The notes under the pieces are model-generated. The model saw nothing but the letters and a program-made list of their open reading frames with translations. It was not told where the DNA came from and ran no database searches. Made by a program: the position numbers and the translations under genes. 64,000 nucleotides of DNA from an uncultured Lachnospiraceae bacterium. Its GTDB lineage: Bacteria > Bacillota > Clostridia > Lachnospirales > Lachnospiraceae. How positions within the stretch are numbered: position 1 is the first letter of the stretch; every line of letters begins with the position of its first letter. Location: assembly GCA_902776305.1 (NCBI GenBank), contig CACYPS010000001.1, positions 124,001-188,000 on the forward strand. The letters run 5' to 3'. This document shows, piece by piece, positions 1 through 8,649 of this stretch.

Positions 1-480
1 GGGCTGCAGTTCCTCTCGGAGGCAGTTCATGAAAGAACCGTTCAAAAAAAGTATGTCTGCGTGATATACGGCAGTATAAAAGACGGCCGCTATGACGCAT
101 ATCTGAAAAAAGCGGAAACCGGGAACAAAGTAGAAGTATCTGACGATCCGATCCCCGGAGGAAAGCCGATCACGACTGTCTTTCGTACACTAAGCGGGCA
201 CGGCAGATATACACTTTTAGAGGCAGAACTCGTGACCGGACGAACGCATCAGATCAGGGCACATCTGACCCATATGGGATGCGGCATCGTCGGGGATCCG
301 AAATACGGGAATCCAGAAGTGAACCGCGAAGTGAAGCAAAAGTACGGTATACAGTATCAGATGCTGCATGCCGCAGAAGTTACATTCTGTGACAGCGAAG
401 AACCTTTCGGGTATCTGGCAGGCAAAACTTTTCGTGCCGAAATTCCGCCGGATTTTGCCAGAATCCTTGTTTCTACGTAA
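1..480 (+). CDS. RluA-family 23S rRNA pseudouridine synthase, 5'-truncated by the window edge
   Basis: C-terminal 159 codons of a pseudouridine synthase that isomerises uridine in rRNA. The reading frame is open from base 1, so the true start and the catalytic-Asp motif (HRLDxxTSG type) lie upstream of the window. What is visible is the end of the catalytic domain: the family signature TGRTHQIRAHL followed by GDPKYG, typical of RluA/RluB/RluD enzymes. A second full-length RluA-type gene lies at 22409-23461, so the genome has at least two. The gene is followed 47 bases later by lepB in the same direction. Which uridine it modifies cannot be told from this fragment. Confidence 0.85.
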   Translation, partial: GLQFLSEAVHERTVQKKYVCVIYGSIKDGRYDAYLKKAETGNKVEVSDDPIPGGKPITTVFRTLSGHGRYTLLEAELVTGRTHQIRAHLTHMGCGIVGDPKYGNPEVNREVKQKYGIQYQMLHAAEVTFCDSEEPFGYLAGKTFRAEIPPDFARILVST

Positions 481-527
481 AAGATGACCGGTATGTCTGA
501 GCGATAATTAAGAAAGGACTGACTGCA

Positions 528-1082
528 TTGGAAACAAAAGACAATAACGAAGAGAAGATAGATATTAAGAAGGAGATACTGTCCTACGTCTATATGATTG
601 CGCTCGTAGTTGCGGCTGTTCTCTTTCTCAATGAATTTTTTGTTGTCAACGCGAAAATTCCGTCTTCTTCTATGGAAAAGACGATTATGGTCAACGACCA
701 GATCTTCGGCAACAGACTGGCCTATATGTCCGAGGGTCCGCAGAGGTTTGACATCATCATCTTCAGATATCCGGACGATGAGAGCAAGCTCTTTATAAAG
801 AGAGTCATCGGTATGCCGGGTGATGTCGTGAATATCGTTGACGGCAAGGTCTATATCAATAACGAATCGGAACCTCTCAACGACAGCTTTTGCCCGGAGG
901 AGCCGCACGGTAATTTCGGACCATATATCGTTCCGGCCAACTGCTATTTTGTGATGGGAGATAACAGGAACAACAGTCACGACTCCAGATACTGGCAAAA
1001 TACTTTCGTGCGGGAAGATCAGATCCTCGGAAAAGCATTCCTGAGATACTGGCCGGCCAGCCGATTCGGAAAGATAAGCTGA
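528..1082 (+). CDS. lepB: signal peptidase I
   Basis: Type I signal peptidase (184 aa, Gram-positive size) that removes signal peptides from exported proteins at the outer face of the membrane. One N-terminal membrane segment at about residues 18-39 is followed by PSSSME, where Ser48 before Met should be the nucleophile, then the general-base Lys in FIKRVIGMPGD (about residue 91), and the conserved GDNRNNSHDSR box near the C-terminus. The start is TTG at 528, supported by AGAAAGGA at 511-518; no better ATG exists. The stop overlaps the recU start by one base (TGATG), so the two are translationally coupled. Confidence 0.93.
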   Translation: METKDNNEEKIDIKKEILSYVYMIALVVAAVLFLNEFFVVNAKIPSSSMEKTIMVNDQIFGNRLAYMSEGPQRFDIIIFRYPDDESKLFIKRVIGMPGDVVNIVDGKVYINNESEPLNDSFCPEEPHGNFGPYIVPANCYFVMGDNRNNSHDSRYWQNTFVREDQILGKAFLRYWPASRFGKIS

Positions 1083-1621
1083 TGGGTACCTGGAATTCAA
1101 GAGGACTCCGCGGTTCCGTTCTGGAGGATGTCATCAACTACACGATCGAACATTACCGGGACGCCGGGCTGGCGGTCATCCAGAAGATCCCCACCCCCAT
1201 CACACCGATCGAGATAGACAAGACGTCAAGGCATATCACGCTGGCCTATTTTGATCAGAAAAGTACAGTTGATTATATGGGGGTCGTGCAGGGAATTCCC
1301 ATCTGCTTCGATGCGAAGGAATGTGCATCCGACACATTTCCGCTGCAGAATATACACGAACACCAGACTGCCTTCATGCGGGACTTTGAAAAGCAGGGAG
1401 GCATTTCGTTCTTTATTCTCTATTACACCGGAAGACAGGAGTATTACTACCTGCGGCTCAGGGAGATGCTCACATTCTGGGAGAGAAGGGAAGCGGGGGG
1501 ACGGAAGAGTTTCCGTCTTGAGGAGCTTGATCCGGCATTTTTCCTGCAGGAAAAAAGAAATCTGATTCCGCTGCTTGAAGGAATACAGAGGGATCTTGAC
1601 GACCGCGAAGAGGAAGAATAA
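1082..1621 (+). CDS. recU: Holliday junction resolvase RecU
   Basis: RecU-family resolvase (179 aa) that cuts four-way junctions during recombination and segregation in Firmicutes. The N-terminus has the family's N-R-G element (WNSRGLRG), and the nuclease core shows D-x(n)-D-x-K character in STVDYMGVVQGIPICFDAKE, followed by HEHQ in a helix. Length matches the family. ATG at 1082 overlaps the lepB stop. In many Firmicutes recU sits beside a penicillin-binding protein gene; here it lies between lepB and hisZ, so it is probably cotranscribed with a housekeeping operon. It is not flanked by mobile DNA. Confidence 0.88.
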   Translation: MGTWNSRGLRGSVLEDVINYTIEHYRDAGLAVIQKIPTPITPIEIDKTSRHITLAYFDQKSTVDYMGVVQGIPICFDAKECASDTFPLQNIHEHQTAFMRDFEKQGGISFFILYYTGRQEYYYLRLREMLTFWERREAGGRKSFRLEELDPAFFLQEKRNLIPLLEGIQRDLDDREEEE

Positions 1622-1637
1622 TAAGGAGAATAGATTC

Positions 1638-2672
1638 ATGAACAACAGAGTGATCCACACCCCGGACGGCGTCAGGGATCTGTACGGTCGCAACAAAAAG
1701 AACAAAAAAATCCTCATGGCACAGCTTGACGGCGTGTTCGAGCGTTACGGATACAGTGACATCGAGACGCCTACGCTTGAATACTTTGAAGTGTTCTCAA
1801 GCGATATCGGTACGACTCCGTCCAATGAGCTTTACAAGTTCTTTGACAGGGACGGCAATACACTGGTACTGCGGCCGGATTTTACGCCTTCCGTGGCAAG
1901 AGCCGTCTCCATGCACTTCCCGGATGATGCTTTTCCTGCCAGACTCTGTTATTCCGGAAGTACATTTGTTAACTCTCGTGAGTATCAGGGAAAGCTGAAG
2001 GAAGCCACGCAGATGGGCATTGAGCTCATCGGGGACGGCAGCGCTGACGCGGATGCCGAAGTCATCGCAGTCGTCTGCGACCTTTTGCTCACATCCGGCC
2101 TTAAGGAGTTCCAGGTCAGCATCGGAGAAGTCAATTTCTTTAAATCCCTGGCGGAGCGATCTGGGCTCGACGAGGAGACCGTGGAGACAATCCGCCGCCT
2201 GATCACAACCAAGAACTTTTTCGGAGTCAGCGAAGTGCTGGATCAGGCAAATGTGGATGATGCGATCCGGGAAGCCCTGGAAGAACTTCCGCAACTCTTC
2301 GGCGGAGCGGAGATCTTCAATAAAGCCGAGAAATATGCACTTGCCGATCAGGAAAAGGAAGCTATCCGGCGTCTCCGCGACATTCATGCCGCACTGGTCG
2401 ATAAGAAACTTGACAGATATATATCATATGATTTCGGTTCTCTTTCAAAATATACCTATTATACCGGCATAATATTCTCTGCTTTTACGTACGGAACCGG
2501 GGAGCCCATTGCGAGAGGCGGAAGATACGATCATCTGCTCGGACATTTCGGAAAGGATCTGCCGGCTGTCGGCGTCGGTCTCTATTTTGACCAGCTGACC
2601 AACTGTCTCCAGAGACAGCTTATTCCTTACGGCGCGGACGCACTGCTCGCCGGGAAGGGAGGGAATGCATGA
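1638..2672 (+). CDS. hisZ: ATP phosphoribosyltransferase regulatory subunit HisZ
   Basis: Histidyl-tRNA-synthetase-like protein (344 aa) that binds the short form of HisG and gives it activity and histidine feedback. The class II synthetase fold is evident: HTPDGVRDLYG at the start, RPDFTPSVAR (motif 2 region) and ARGGRYDHLLG near the end. It lacks the synthetase anticodon domain, as expected for HisZ. The frame is open 21 codons further upstream, but ATG 1638 is preceded by AAGGAG (1623-1628) and begins the conserved region. The stop overlaps the hisG start (ATGA). Pairing with the 215-aa HisG immediately downstream fixes the assignment. Confidence 0.92.
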   Translation: MNNRVIHTPDGVRDLYGRNKKNKKILMAQLDGVFERYGYSDIETPTLEYFEVFSSDIGTTPSNELYKFFDRDGNTLVLRPDFTPSVARAVSMHFPDDAFPARLCYSGSTFVNSREYQGKLKEATQMGIELIGDGSADADAEVIAVVCDLLLTSGLKEFQVSIGEVNFFKSLAERSGLDEETVETIRRLITTKNFFGVSEVLDQANVDDAIREALEELPQLFGGAEIFNKAEKYALADQEKEAIRRLRDIHAALVDKKLDRYISYDFGSLSKYTYYTGIIFSAFTYGTGEPIARGGRYDHLLGHFGKDLPAVGVGLYFDQLTNCLQRQLIPYGADALLAGKGGNA

Positions 2673-3316
2673 GATACCTTACGATAGCCCTCACGAAAGG
2701 AAGACTTGCCAACAAGACACTCGAGCTCTTTGAGCGGATCGGTGTGGACGCCTCCGGTGCACTCGATAAAAACACCAGAAAGCTTGTTTTCACAAATGAA
2801 GAGCTCGGTCTGCGTTTTTTCCTGGCCAAGGGTCCCGATGTTCCGACATATGTCTATTACGGCGCCGCAGATATCGGTATCGTCGGCCGTGATACAATTA
2901 TTGAAGAAAATAAGAAGCTATACGAAGTCCTGGACCTCGGCTACGGAAAATGCCGTATGTGTGTATGCGGTCCCGCTTCTGCACGAAAATATCTGGAAAA
3001 CGGGGACACGATCCGTGTAGCCACCAAATATCCGAACATAGCCAAGGATTACTTCCTCGGAAGGAAGCATCAGACTGTAGAGATCATTAAAATGAACGGT
3101 TCCATCGAACTTGCACCGATCGTGGGTCTCTCCGAGGTCATTGTAGACATAGTGGAGACCGGATCAACGCTGAGGGAGAACGGTCTTGAGGTCCTTGAGG
3201 AGGTCTGTCCGCTCTCGGCCCGCATGGTCGTGAATCAGGTCAGTATGAAGATGGAAAATGAGCGCATTGCGGATCTCATCCGCAGGCTAAAGAATGAACT
3301 CGCGAAGGGAATTTGA
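2669..3316 (+). CDS. hisG: ATP phosphoribosyltransferase catalytic subunit, short form
   Basis: First enzyme of histidine synthesis, joining ATP and PRPP to form phosphoribosyl-ATP. At 215 aa it is the short form, lacking the C-terminal ACT-like regulatory domain and therefore needing HisZ. Conserved features are ALTKGRL at the N-terminus, PTYVYYGAADIGIVGRD, RVATKYPNIAKDYF, and the PRPP loop IVDIVETGSTLRENGL. It overlaps hisZ by four bases and is followed directly by hisD, so the three are one translation-coupled unit. Confidence 0.95.
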   Translation: MRYLTIALTKGRLANKTLELFERIGVDASGALDKNTRKLVFTNEELGLRFFLAKGPDVPTYVYYGAADIGIVGRDTIIEENKKLYEVLDLGYGKCRMCVCGPASARKYLENGDTIRVATKYPNIAKDYFLGRKHQTVEIIKMNGSIELAPIVGLSEVIVDIVETGSTLRENGLEVLEEVCPLSARMVVNQVSMKMENERIADLIRRLKNELAKGI

Positions 3317-3318
3317 AT

Positions 3319-4605
3319 ATGCAGATTTTAAAGCTTAATGATGATTCATTCGGTACAATTCTCACAAATATGTTAAAGAGAAGTCCGGACAGCTATCCCA
3401 GGCAGGAAGCTGCCGTAGCCGATATCCTGAAAAATGTGAGAGCTGACGGAGACAAAGCGGTATTCGCCTATACAGAGAAATTCGACGGCGCAGTCATAAA
3501 CGAAGAAAATTTCACAGTAACACCGGAAGAGGAAAAGGAAGCCTACGAAAAGGTAGATCCGGAACTCATCGGCGTGATCAGACGGGCGATCGTAAGAATT
3601 AAAGCCTTCCACGAGCAGGAAAAGCAGAAGAGCTGGTTCATGACGGAAGACGGGATTGTACTCGGTCAGCGCGTGACTCCGCTCCAGAGAGTCGGCGTCT
3701 ATGTGCCGGGCGGCAAAGCGGCATACCCGTCATCCGTTCTTATGAATGTCATCCCCGCTCAGGTTGCGGGCGTACCGGACATCGTGATGTGCACGCCTCC
3801 CGGAAAGGACGGCAAAGTCACACCGACAACGCTTGTGGCGGCTAAGGAAGCCGGCGTTGGCACGATTTATAAGGTGGGAGGTGCACAGGCGATCGCTGCC
3901 ATGGCTTACGGAACGAAAAGCCTGCCGAAGGTGGACAAGATCACAGGACCGGGGAACATCTTTGTTGCGCTGGCCAAGAAGGCTGTCTACGGACATGTCT
4001 CCATCGATTCTGTAGCGGGTCCCTCCGAGATCACAGTCCTCGCAGATGAGACAGCCAATCCGCGTTATGTAGCGGCGGACCTTCTGTCCCAGGCAGAACA
4101 CGATGAACTTGCGTCCGCTATTCTCGTGACGACTTCAGCGGAACTTGCCGAAAAAGTGAGTGAGGAGGTCGAGAAGTTCACCGCGAAGCTTGAAAGAAAA
4201 GCAATTATTCAGAAATCACTGGACAATTTCGGAAGAATCCTTGTGGCTGACAATATGGAAGAAGCTATCCGTGCCGTCAACGAGATCGCATCGGAGCACC
4301 TTGAGCTCGTCACCCGCGATCCGTTCCTTCTGATGACAAAAATCAGGAACGCCGGAGCCATCTTTATCGGCGATCATTCCTCGGAGCCATTCGGCGATTA
4401 TTTTGCCGGACCTAACCATGTTCTGCCGACGAACGGTACCGCCAAGTTCTTTTCGGCACTCTCGGTGGATGACTTCATCAAGAAGACCAGCATTATCTAC
4501 AGTTCCCGGGAAGCGCTCGGAAGCATGCATGAGGACATAGAGACATTTGCAAAGGCGGAGGGCCTCACTGCCCATGCCAATTCTATTCACGTGAGATTCG
4601 AGTAA
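3319..4605 (+). CDS. hisD: histidinol dehydrogenase
   Basis: Zinc enzyme (428 aa) that catalyses the last two oxidations of histidine synthesis, L-histidinol to histidine with two NAD. Recognised by GVYVPGGKAAYPSSVLMN, the IDSVAGPSEI motif, LLSQAEHDELA (zinc and catalytic His/Glu) and the C-terminal GPNHVLPT stretch. An in-frame TTG lies two codons upstream at 3313, but ATG 3319 is preferred: GAAGGGA at 3304-3310 is well spaced. The gene follows hisG almost without a gap and precedes the HisF-like/HisIE fusion. Confidence 0.95.
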   Translation: MQILKLNDDSFGTILTNMLKRSPDSYPRQEAAVADILKNVRADGDKAVFAYTEKFDGAVINEENFTVTPEEEKEAYEKVDPELIGVIRRAIVRIKAFHEQEKQKSWFMTEDGIVLGQRVTPLQRVGVYVPGGKAAYPSSVLMNVIPAQVAGVPDIVMCTPPGKDGKVTPTTLVAAKEAGVGTIYKVGGAQAIAAMAYGTKSLPKVDKITGPGNIFVALAKKAVYGHVSIDSVAGPSEITVLADETANPRYVAADLLSQAEHDELASAILVTTSAELAEKVSEEVEKFTAKLERKAIIQKSLDNFGRILVADNMEEAIRAVNEIASEHLELVTRDPFLLMTKIRNAGAIFIGDHSSEPFGDYFAGPNHVLPTNGTAKFFSALSVDDFIKKTSIIYSSREALGSMHEDIETFAKAEGLTAHANSIHVRFE

Positions 4606-4623
4606 GCCGGAAAGGATAAGAGA

Positions 4624-5904
4624 ATGACCAAGTATTTTATACCATGTCTGTATATTTATAAGGGAAGGGCCGTGACCGGCTTCGGACACAAAAATGTCTT
4701 TGCATCCGGCAATCTCTCGGAACTCTCCATGTTCTACAGTGACCACGGGGCTGACAGGCTGCTTGTCTTTGACTTCTCGAGCGGAGACGCCGAGCATGAC
4801 CGGTCGATCGCCTGTATCAAAGATATCTGTAAATCTTCACAGGTACCGGTCTATGCAGCCGGAAACGTAAAACGTGTGGAAGATGTCAAGAAGCTCCTCT
4901 ACGCGGGATGCAGTGCAGCGGTCCTCAATGCGGGAAAACCGGGTAACATTGAGATGCTGGAAGAGGTCTCGAAAAGATTCGGCAAGAATAAAATCGCAGT
5001 ATGCGTCTCCTCCATGGATGAATATCTTCCGGCTAAGGATCTGATCGAGGAGTATGCCTCCATGATCCTTCTGCTCGACAACATTGACGAAGAGATGCAC
5101 CGGGAGACAGCGCTGCCGATCATTCTCCACACGAACCACGGGAACCCGCGCAAAGTTCTCGATCTTCTCGGCAAGGACAGCGTTGACTGCATCAGCGGAT
5201 CCTGCGTGAGCGGAACGGATATGGACCTCAACTGGCTCAAGACTGAAGCTGCCAGGGAGGGAATTCCCGTCAATATCCTGACAAGCAATATCAGTTGGGA
5301 TGAAATGAAGACCAATGAACAGGGCCTCATTCCCTGCATTGTACAGGATTATAAAAACGATCAGGTCCTCATGATGGCATGGATGAACAGGGAAAGTTTT
5401 GAGAAGACCCTGGAGACGGGCCGGATGACCTATTACTCGAGAAGCAGACAGAGCCTTTGGGTGAAAGGAGAGACATCCGGACATTTTCAGTATGTAAAAT
5501 CCATGGCTGTTGACTGCGATAACGATACTTTGCTCGCAAGAGTATCCCAGATCGGTGCAGCCTGCCACACAGGAAACCGCAGTTGTTTTTACAGAACGCT
5601 CGTGGAAACGACCAGTGATGACACGAACCCTCTGCATGTTTTTCAGGACGTCTATAATGTTATTCTGGACAGAAAAGAGCATCCGAAGGAAGGATCTTAC
5701 ACCAATTACCTGTTCGACAAGGGAATCGATAAGATCCTGAAAAAGGTGGGCGAGGAAAATACAGAGATCATCATCGCCGCGAAGAACCCTGACCCTGAAG
5801 AGATAAAGTACGAGATTTCCGACTATCTGTATCACCTGATGGTGCTTATGGCAGAGCGCGGCGTCACCTGGGACGATATAACATCTGAGCTCGCCAGAAG
5901 ATAA
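4624..5904 (+). CDS. hisIE: fusion: degenerate HisF/HisA-like domain + phosphoribosyl-AMP cyclohydrolase (HisI) + phosphoribosyl-ATP pyrophosphatase (HisE)
   Basis: A 426-aa protein; ordinary HisIE is about 200 aa. Residues 1 to about 230 resemble the HisF/HisA beta-alpha barrel, starting [15 protein letters not shown] where functional enzymes read CLDV-K-GRVVKG. The first catalytic Asp is Tyr10 here, and the second (in the AIDAK-type strand) is replaced in [10 protein letters not shown], so this domain is probably not catalytic. About residues 245-335 are HisI, with the zinc/substrate motif DCDNDTLL...[15 protein letters not shown]. About 335-425 are HisE, with [14 protein letters not shown]. 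The C-terminal half carries out steps 2 and 3 of the pathway. hisA, hisF, hisH, hisB and hisC are not in this cluster. The barrel may be structural or regulatory; that is inference. Confidence 0.88.
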   Translation: MTKYFIPCLYIYKGRAVTGFGHKNVFASGNLSELSMFYSDHGADRLLVFDFSSGDAEHDRSIACIKDICKSSQVPVYAAGNVKRVEDVKKLLYAGCSAAVLNAGKPGNIEMLEEVSKRFGKNKIAVCVSSMDEYLPAKDLIEEYASMILLLDNIDEEMHRETALPIILHTNHGNPRKVLDLLGKDSVDCISGSCVSGTDMDLNWLKTEAAREGIPVNILTSNISWDEMKTNEQGLIPCIVQDYKNDQVLMMAWMNRESFEKTLETGRMTYYSRSRQSLWVKGETSGHFQYVKSMAVDCDNDTLLARVSQIGAACHTGNRSCFYRTLVETTSDDTNPLHVFQDVYNVILDRKEHPKEGSYTNYLFDKGIDKILKKVGEENTEIIIAAKNPDPEEIKYEISDYLYHLMVLMAERGVTWDDITSELARR

Positions 5905-5913
5905 GGGGTGTAT

Positions 5914-7779
5914 ATGAGAAAACTTTTTCTGGAAGACCGGATCCTTCGGTCTGTGGAAAAGCCTGCAAGATATATAGGCGGTGAGATGAATGCCGTCGTA
6001 AAGGACCGGGACAGTGTATCCGTGCGATACTGTATGTGTTTCCCGGATGTATATGAGATCGGAATGTCCCACCTCGGGATACAGATCATATATGATCAGC
6101 TGAACAGACGCGCAGACACCTGGTGTGAGCGCGTCTATTCGCCGTGGCCGGATCTTCATAAGATCATGAAAGAAGAAAATATCCCGCTTTTCGCACTGGA
6201 GTCGCAGGAGGAGATCCGCAAGTTTGATTTTCTCGGATTTACACTGCAATATGAGCTCTGCTACACCAATGTGCTTCAGATCCTGGATCTCGCGCAGATC
6301 CCGTTCATGGCTAAGGATCGGGACGATTCTTTCCCGCTCATCATAGGCGGAGGTCCCTGCACCTACAACCCGGAACCTCTGGCGGATTTCTTTGACCTCT
6401 TTTATATCGGCGATTCGGAAGTATCGCTCGATGAACTTATAGATCTCTACCGCGATATGAAAGCGGACGGATGCGGTAAGTCAGCTTTTCTGCGGGCCGC
6501 ATCAAAGCTCCCGGGCGTCTATGTACCATCCCTTTACGCGGTCGAATACGGTGAGGACGGCACGATCTGCTCCTTTGAACCGATCTTTGAAGATGTTCCG
6601 AAGACCGTCAGGAAGCAGACATGTATGGATTTTGAAAATGCTCCGTATCCCGAAAAGCCCGTCATACCCTACCTAAAAGCCACACAGGACCGCATCACGC
6701 TCGAGATCATGCGCGGCTGCATAAGAGGATGCCGTTTCTGTCAGGCAGGTATGCTTTATCGTCCGCTCAGACAGAAGCCGATTGAGCAGCTTAAAAAGGA
6801 AGCGGATATCATGATTACCGGCTCCGGACATGAAGAAATCTCCCTGAGTTCCCTGAGTTCAAGCGATTATACGGAACTCCCGGAGCTTCTTGATTATCTG
6901 ATTACGAACTTCAGGACCAAGTCCGTGAATATCACGCTGCCGTCCCTCAGAATAGACAACTTCTCTCTGGACGTCATGAGCAGATTGCAGGATGTGAGAA
7001 AGAGCTCTCTTACATTTGCTCCCGAAGCGGGAACGCAGCGTCTGCGTGACGTCATAAACAAAGGCCTGACCGAGGAAGATATCATGAACGGATCCGGTAT
7101 GGCTTTCCGCGGCGGCTGGAACAAGGTCAAGCTATATTTCATGTTAGGTCTGCCGACCGAGCAGGATGATGACCGAAAGGGAATCGCTCACCTTGCACAG
7201 GCAGTTGCAGACAATTATTATGAGATACCTAAGGATAAGCGGAACGGCAAGTGTGAGATCACTGTCAGCACGTCTTTCTTTGTACCGAAGCCGTTCACAC
7301 CTTTCCAGTGGGCTCCGATGTTCCGCGCTGAGGACTACATAAGCTTTGCACGCACAGTTAAATCGGAGATCCGTTCCATGAAGAATCAGAGAAGTATACG
7401 ATATAACTGGCACGATGCGGACGGAACTGTGCTTGAGGGCGTATTTGCACGCGGCGACAGAAGGCTTTCCGCTGCCATTTTGTATGCTTATGAGCACGGG
7501 GCAATGTACGACGCATGGACGGATTTCTTCGACATAAATAAGTGGAATGAAGCGTTCGATATGACCGGTATCGACATAGATTTTTACAATCTGAGGGAGA
7601 GGGATACACAGGAGATCCTGCCCTGGGATTTCATCGATATCGGCGTGACGAAACAGTTCATGATTCGCGAGTGGAAACTTGCGAAAGAGGAAAAGGTAAC
7701 GCCCAATTGCCGGCAGAAATGCTCCGGCTGCGGTGCAAGAAGCTTTGGAGGCGGTGTGTGTTTTGAAGGTCAGAATTAA
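5914..7779 (+). CDS. B12-binding-type radical SAM protein (TIGR03960 family)
   Basis: Radical SAM enzyme of about 620 aa belonging to the family usually paired with a DUF2344 protein. The N-terminal half resembles a cobalamin-binding domain; the radical SAM cluster motif CIRGCRFCQAG lies at about residues 265-275, followed by a TIM-barrel core with the typical LPSLRIDNF and FAPEAGTQRLRDVINKG segments. The C-terminus has a Cys-rich tail, CRQKCSGCG. The reaction is not established; the constant neighbourhood with RNase G and ribosomal protein genes suggests RNA or ribosome modification (inference). A GTG at 5908 is in frame, but ATG 5914 fits the AAGGGG ribosome site better. The end overlaps the next gene by 17 bases. 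Confidence 0.85.
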   Translation: MRKLFLEDRILRSVEKPARYIGGEMNAVVKDRDSVSVRYCMCFPDVYEIGMSHLGIQIIYDQLNRRADTWCERVYSPWPDLHKIMKEENIPLFALESQEEIRKFDFLGFTLQYELCYTNVLQILDLAQIPFMAKDRDDSFPLIIGGGPCTYNPEPLADFFDLFYIGDSEVSLDELIDLYRDMKADGCGKSAFLRAASKLPGVYVPSLYAVEYGEDGTICSFEPIFEDVPKTVRKQTCMDFENAPYPEKPVIPYLKATQDRITLEIMRGCIRGCRFCQAGMLYRPLRQKPIEQLKKEADIMITGSGHEEISLSSLSSSDYTELPELLDYLITNFRTKSVNITLPSLRIDNFSLDVMSRLQDVRKSSLTFAPEAGTQRLRDVINKGLTEEDIMNGSGMAFRGGWNKVKLYFMLGLPTEQDDDRKGIAHLAQAVADNYYEIPKDKRNGKCEITVSTSFFVPKPFTPFQWAPMFRAEDYISFARTVKSEIRSMKNQRSIRYNWHDADGTVLEGVFARGDRRLSAAILYAYEHGAMYDAWTDFFDINKWNEAFDMTGIDIDFYNLRERDTQEILPWDFIDIGVTKQFMIREWKLAKEEKVTPNCRQKCSGCGARSFGGGVCFEGQN

Positions 7780-8647
7780 ATTTGCTAAAACAGGTCCTCT
7801 CCGGTACGTCGGCCACCTCGACTTTATGCGTGCCGTGCAGAAGATCATCCGGAGAACTGATATTGAGGCCGCTTACACGAAAGGCTTCAGTCCACACCAC
7901 ATACTTTCATTTGCATCCCCTCTGGGAGTCGGACTTGAGAGCACGGGAGAATACTTCGATCTGGAACTCGCTTATCGCGACCCGTTTGAAATGAGTAAGG
8001 TGGATCTTGCAAGACTGAACAGCATCGGTCTTGAAAATGACGATCTGCCGGATGCCCCGCCATACACCTGGGTCCTCGAACAGCTGAACGCGCAGACTCC
8101 CCCGGGCGTGCGTTTTCTCGGCGTAAAACGCGTGGAAGAGAACAATAATAAAGCCATGGCACAGGTAAGGGCCGCCGATTACTCGGTGTTCCTTAAAGAA
8201 GGGGCATTTGCAGACCGTTCCGCTCCCGACCTTCTGTCTTCCTTACTCAGGGAGCAGGAGTTCATCGTCCATAAGGTGACCAAAAAGACGGAGAGTGACG
8301 TCGATATCAGGCCGCTTATCTTCGAAGCGGAGGTCATGACCGGGGAACACTCCCTCTTCATCCATCGTGTGGATGAAATGTGCCGCATTCCGAAAGAGGA
8401 CCCATCTTATGAGCAGGAATACCTGGCTGCACAGACATCGGAACGCATCAGGGCGGAAGGATATCCGGTCGTGATCGATATGAAGCTCAGTGCGGGGAGC
8501 GCGGCCAACCTCAAACCGGAGACGGTCATTGAGGCTATGTGCACGCATGCAAATCTGTCCTATGATCCGTTCTCATTCCTCATATTGAGACGGGAGATGT
8601 ATATGGAGGGAGGAAAGACCCTGCTTGACGAGGGACTTTTATTCTGA
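7763..8647 (+). CDS. DUF2344 protein (TIGR03936), partner of the radical SAM gene
   Basis: A 294-aa protein of the radical-SAM-linked DUF2344 family, beginning KVRIKFAKTGPLRYVGHLD and containing the conserved KGFSPHHILSFASPLGVGLES. In some bacteria this domain is fused to the upstream radical SAM enzyme; here it is a separate gene whose start lies inside the upstream reading frame. The start is a TTG at 7763, chosen because the family's conserved sequence begins exactly there and GGAGG is at 7747-7751. No activity is known. The fusion pattern in relatives and the 17-base overlap imply that the two products work as one complex. Confidence 0.85.
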   Translation: MKVRIKFAKTGPLRYVGHLDFMRAVQKIIRRTDIEAAYTKGFSPHHILSFASPLGVGLESTGEYFDLELAYRDPFEMSKVDLARLNSIGLENDDLPDAPPYTWVLEQLNAQTPPGVRFLGVKRVEENNNKAMAQVRAADYSVFLKEGAFADRSAPDLLSSLLREQEFIVHKVTKKTESDVDIRPLIFEAEVMTGEHSLFIHRVDEMCRIPKEDPSYEQEYLAAQTSERIRAEGYPVVIDMKLSAGSAANLKPETVIEAMCTHANLSYDPFSFLILRREMYMEGGKTLLDEGLLF

Positions 8648-8649
8648 AA

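Noticed and set aside
4837-6249. Long antisense open frame (470 codons) opposite hisIE
   Set aside because: Shadow of a strongly conserved gene on the other strand; no ribosome site or family resemblance.
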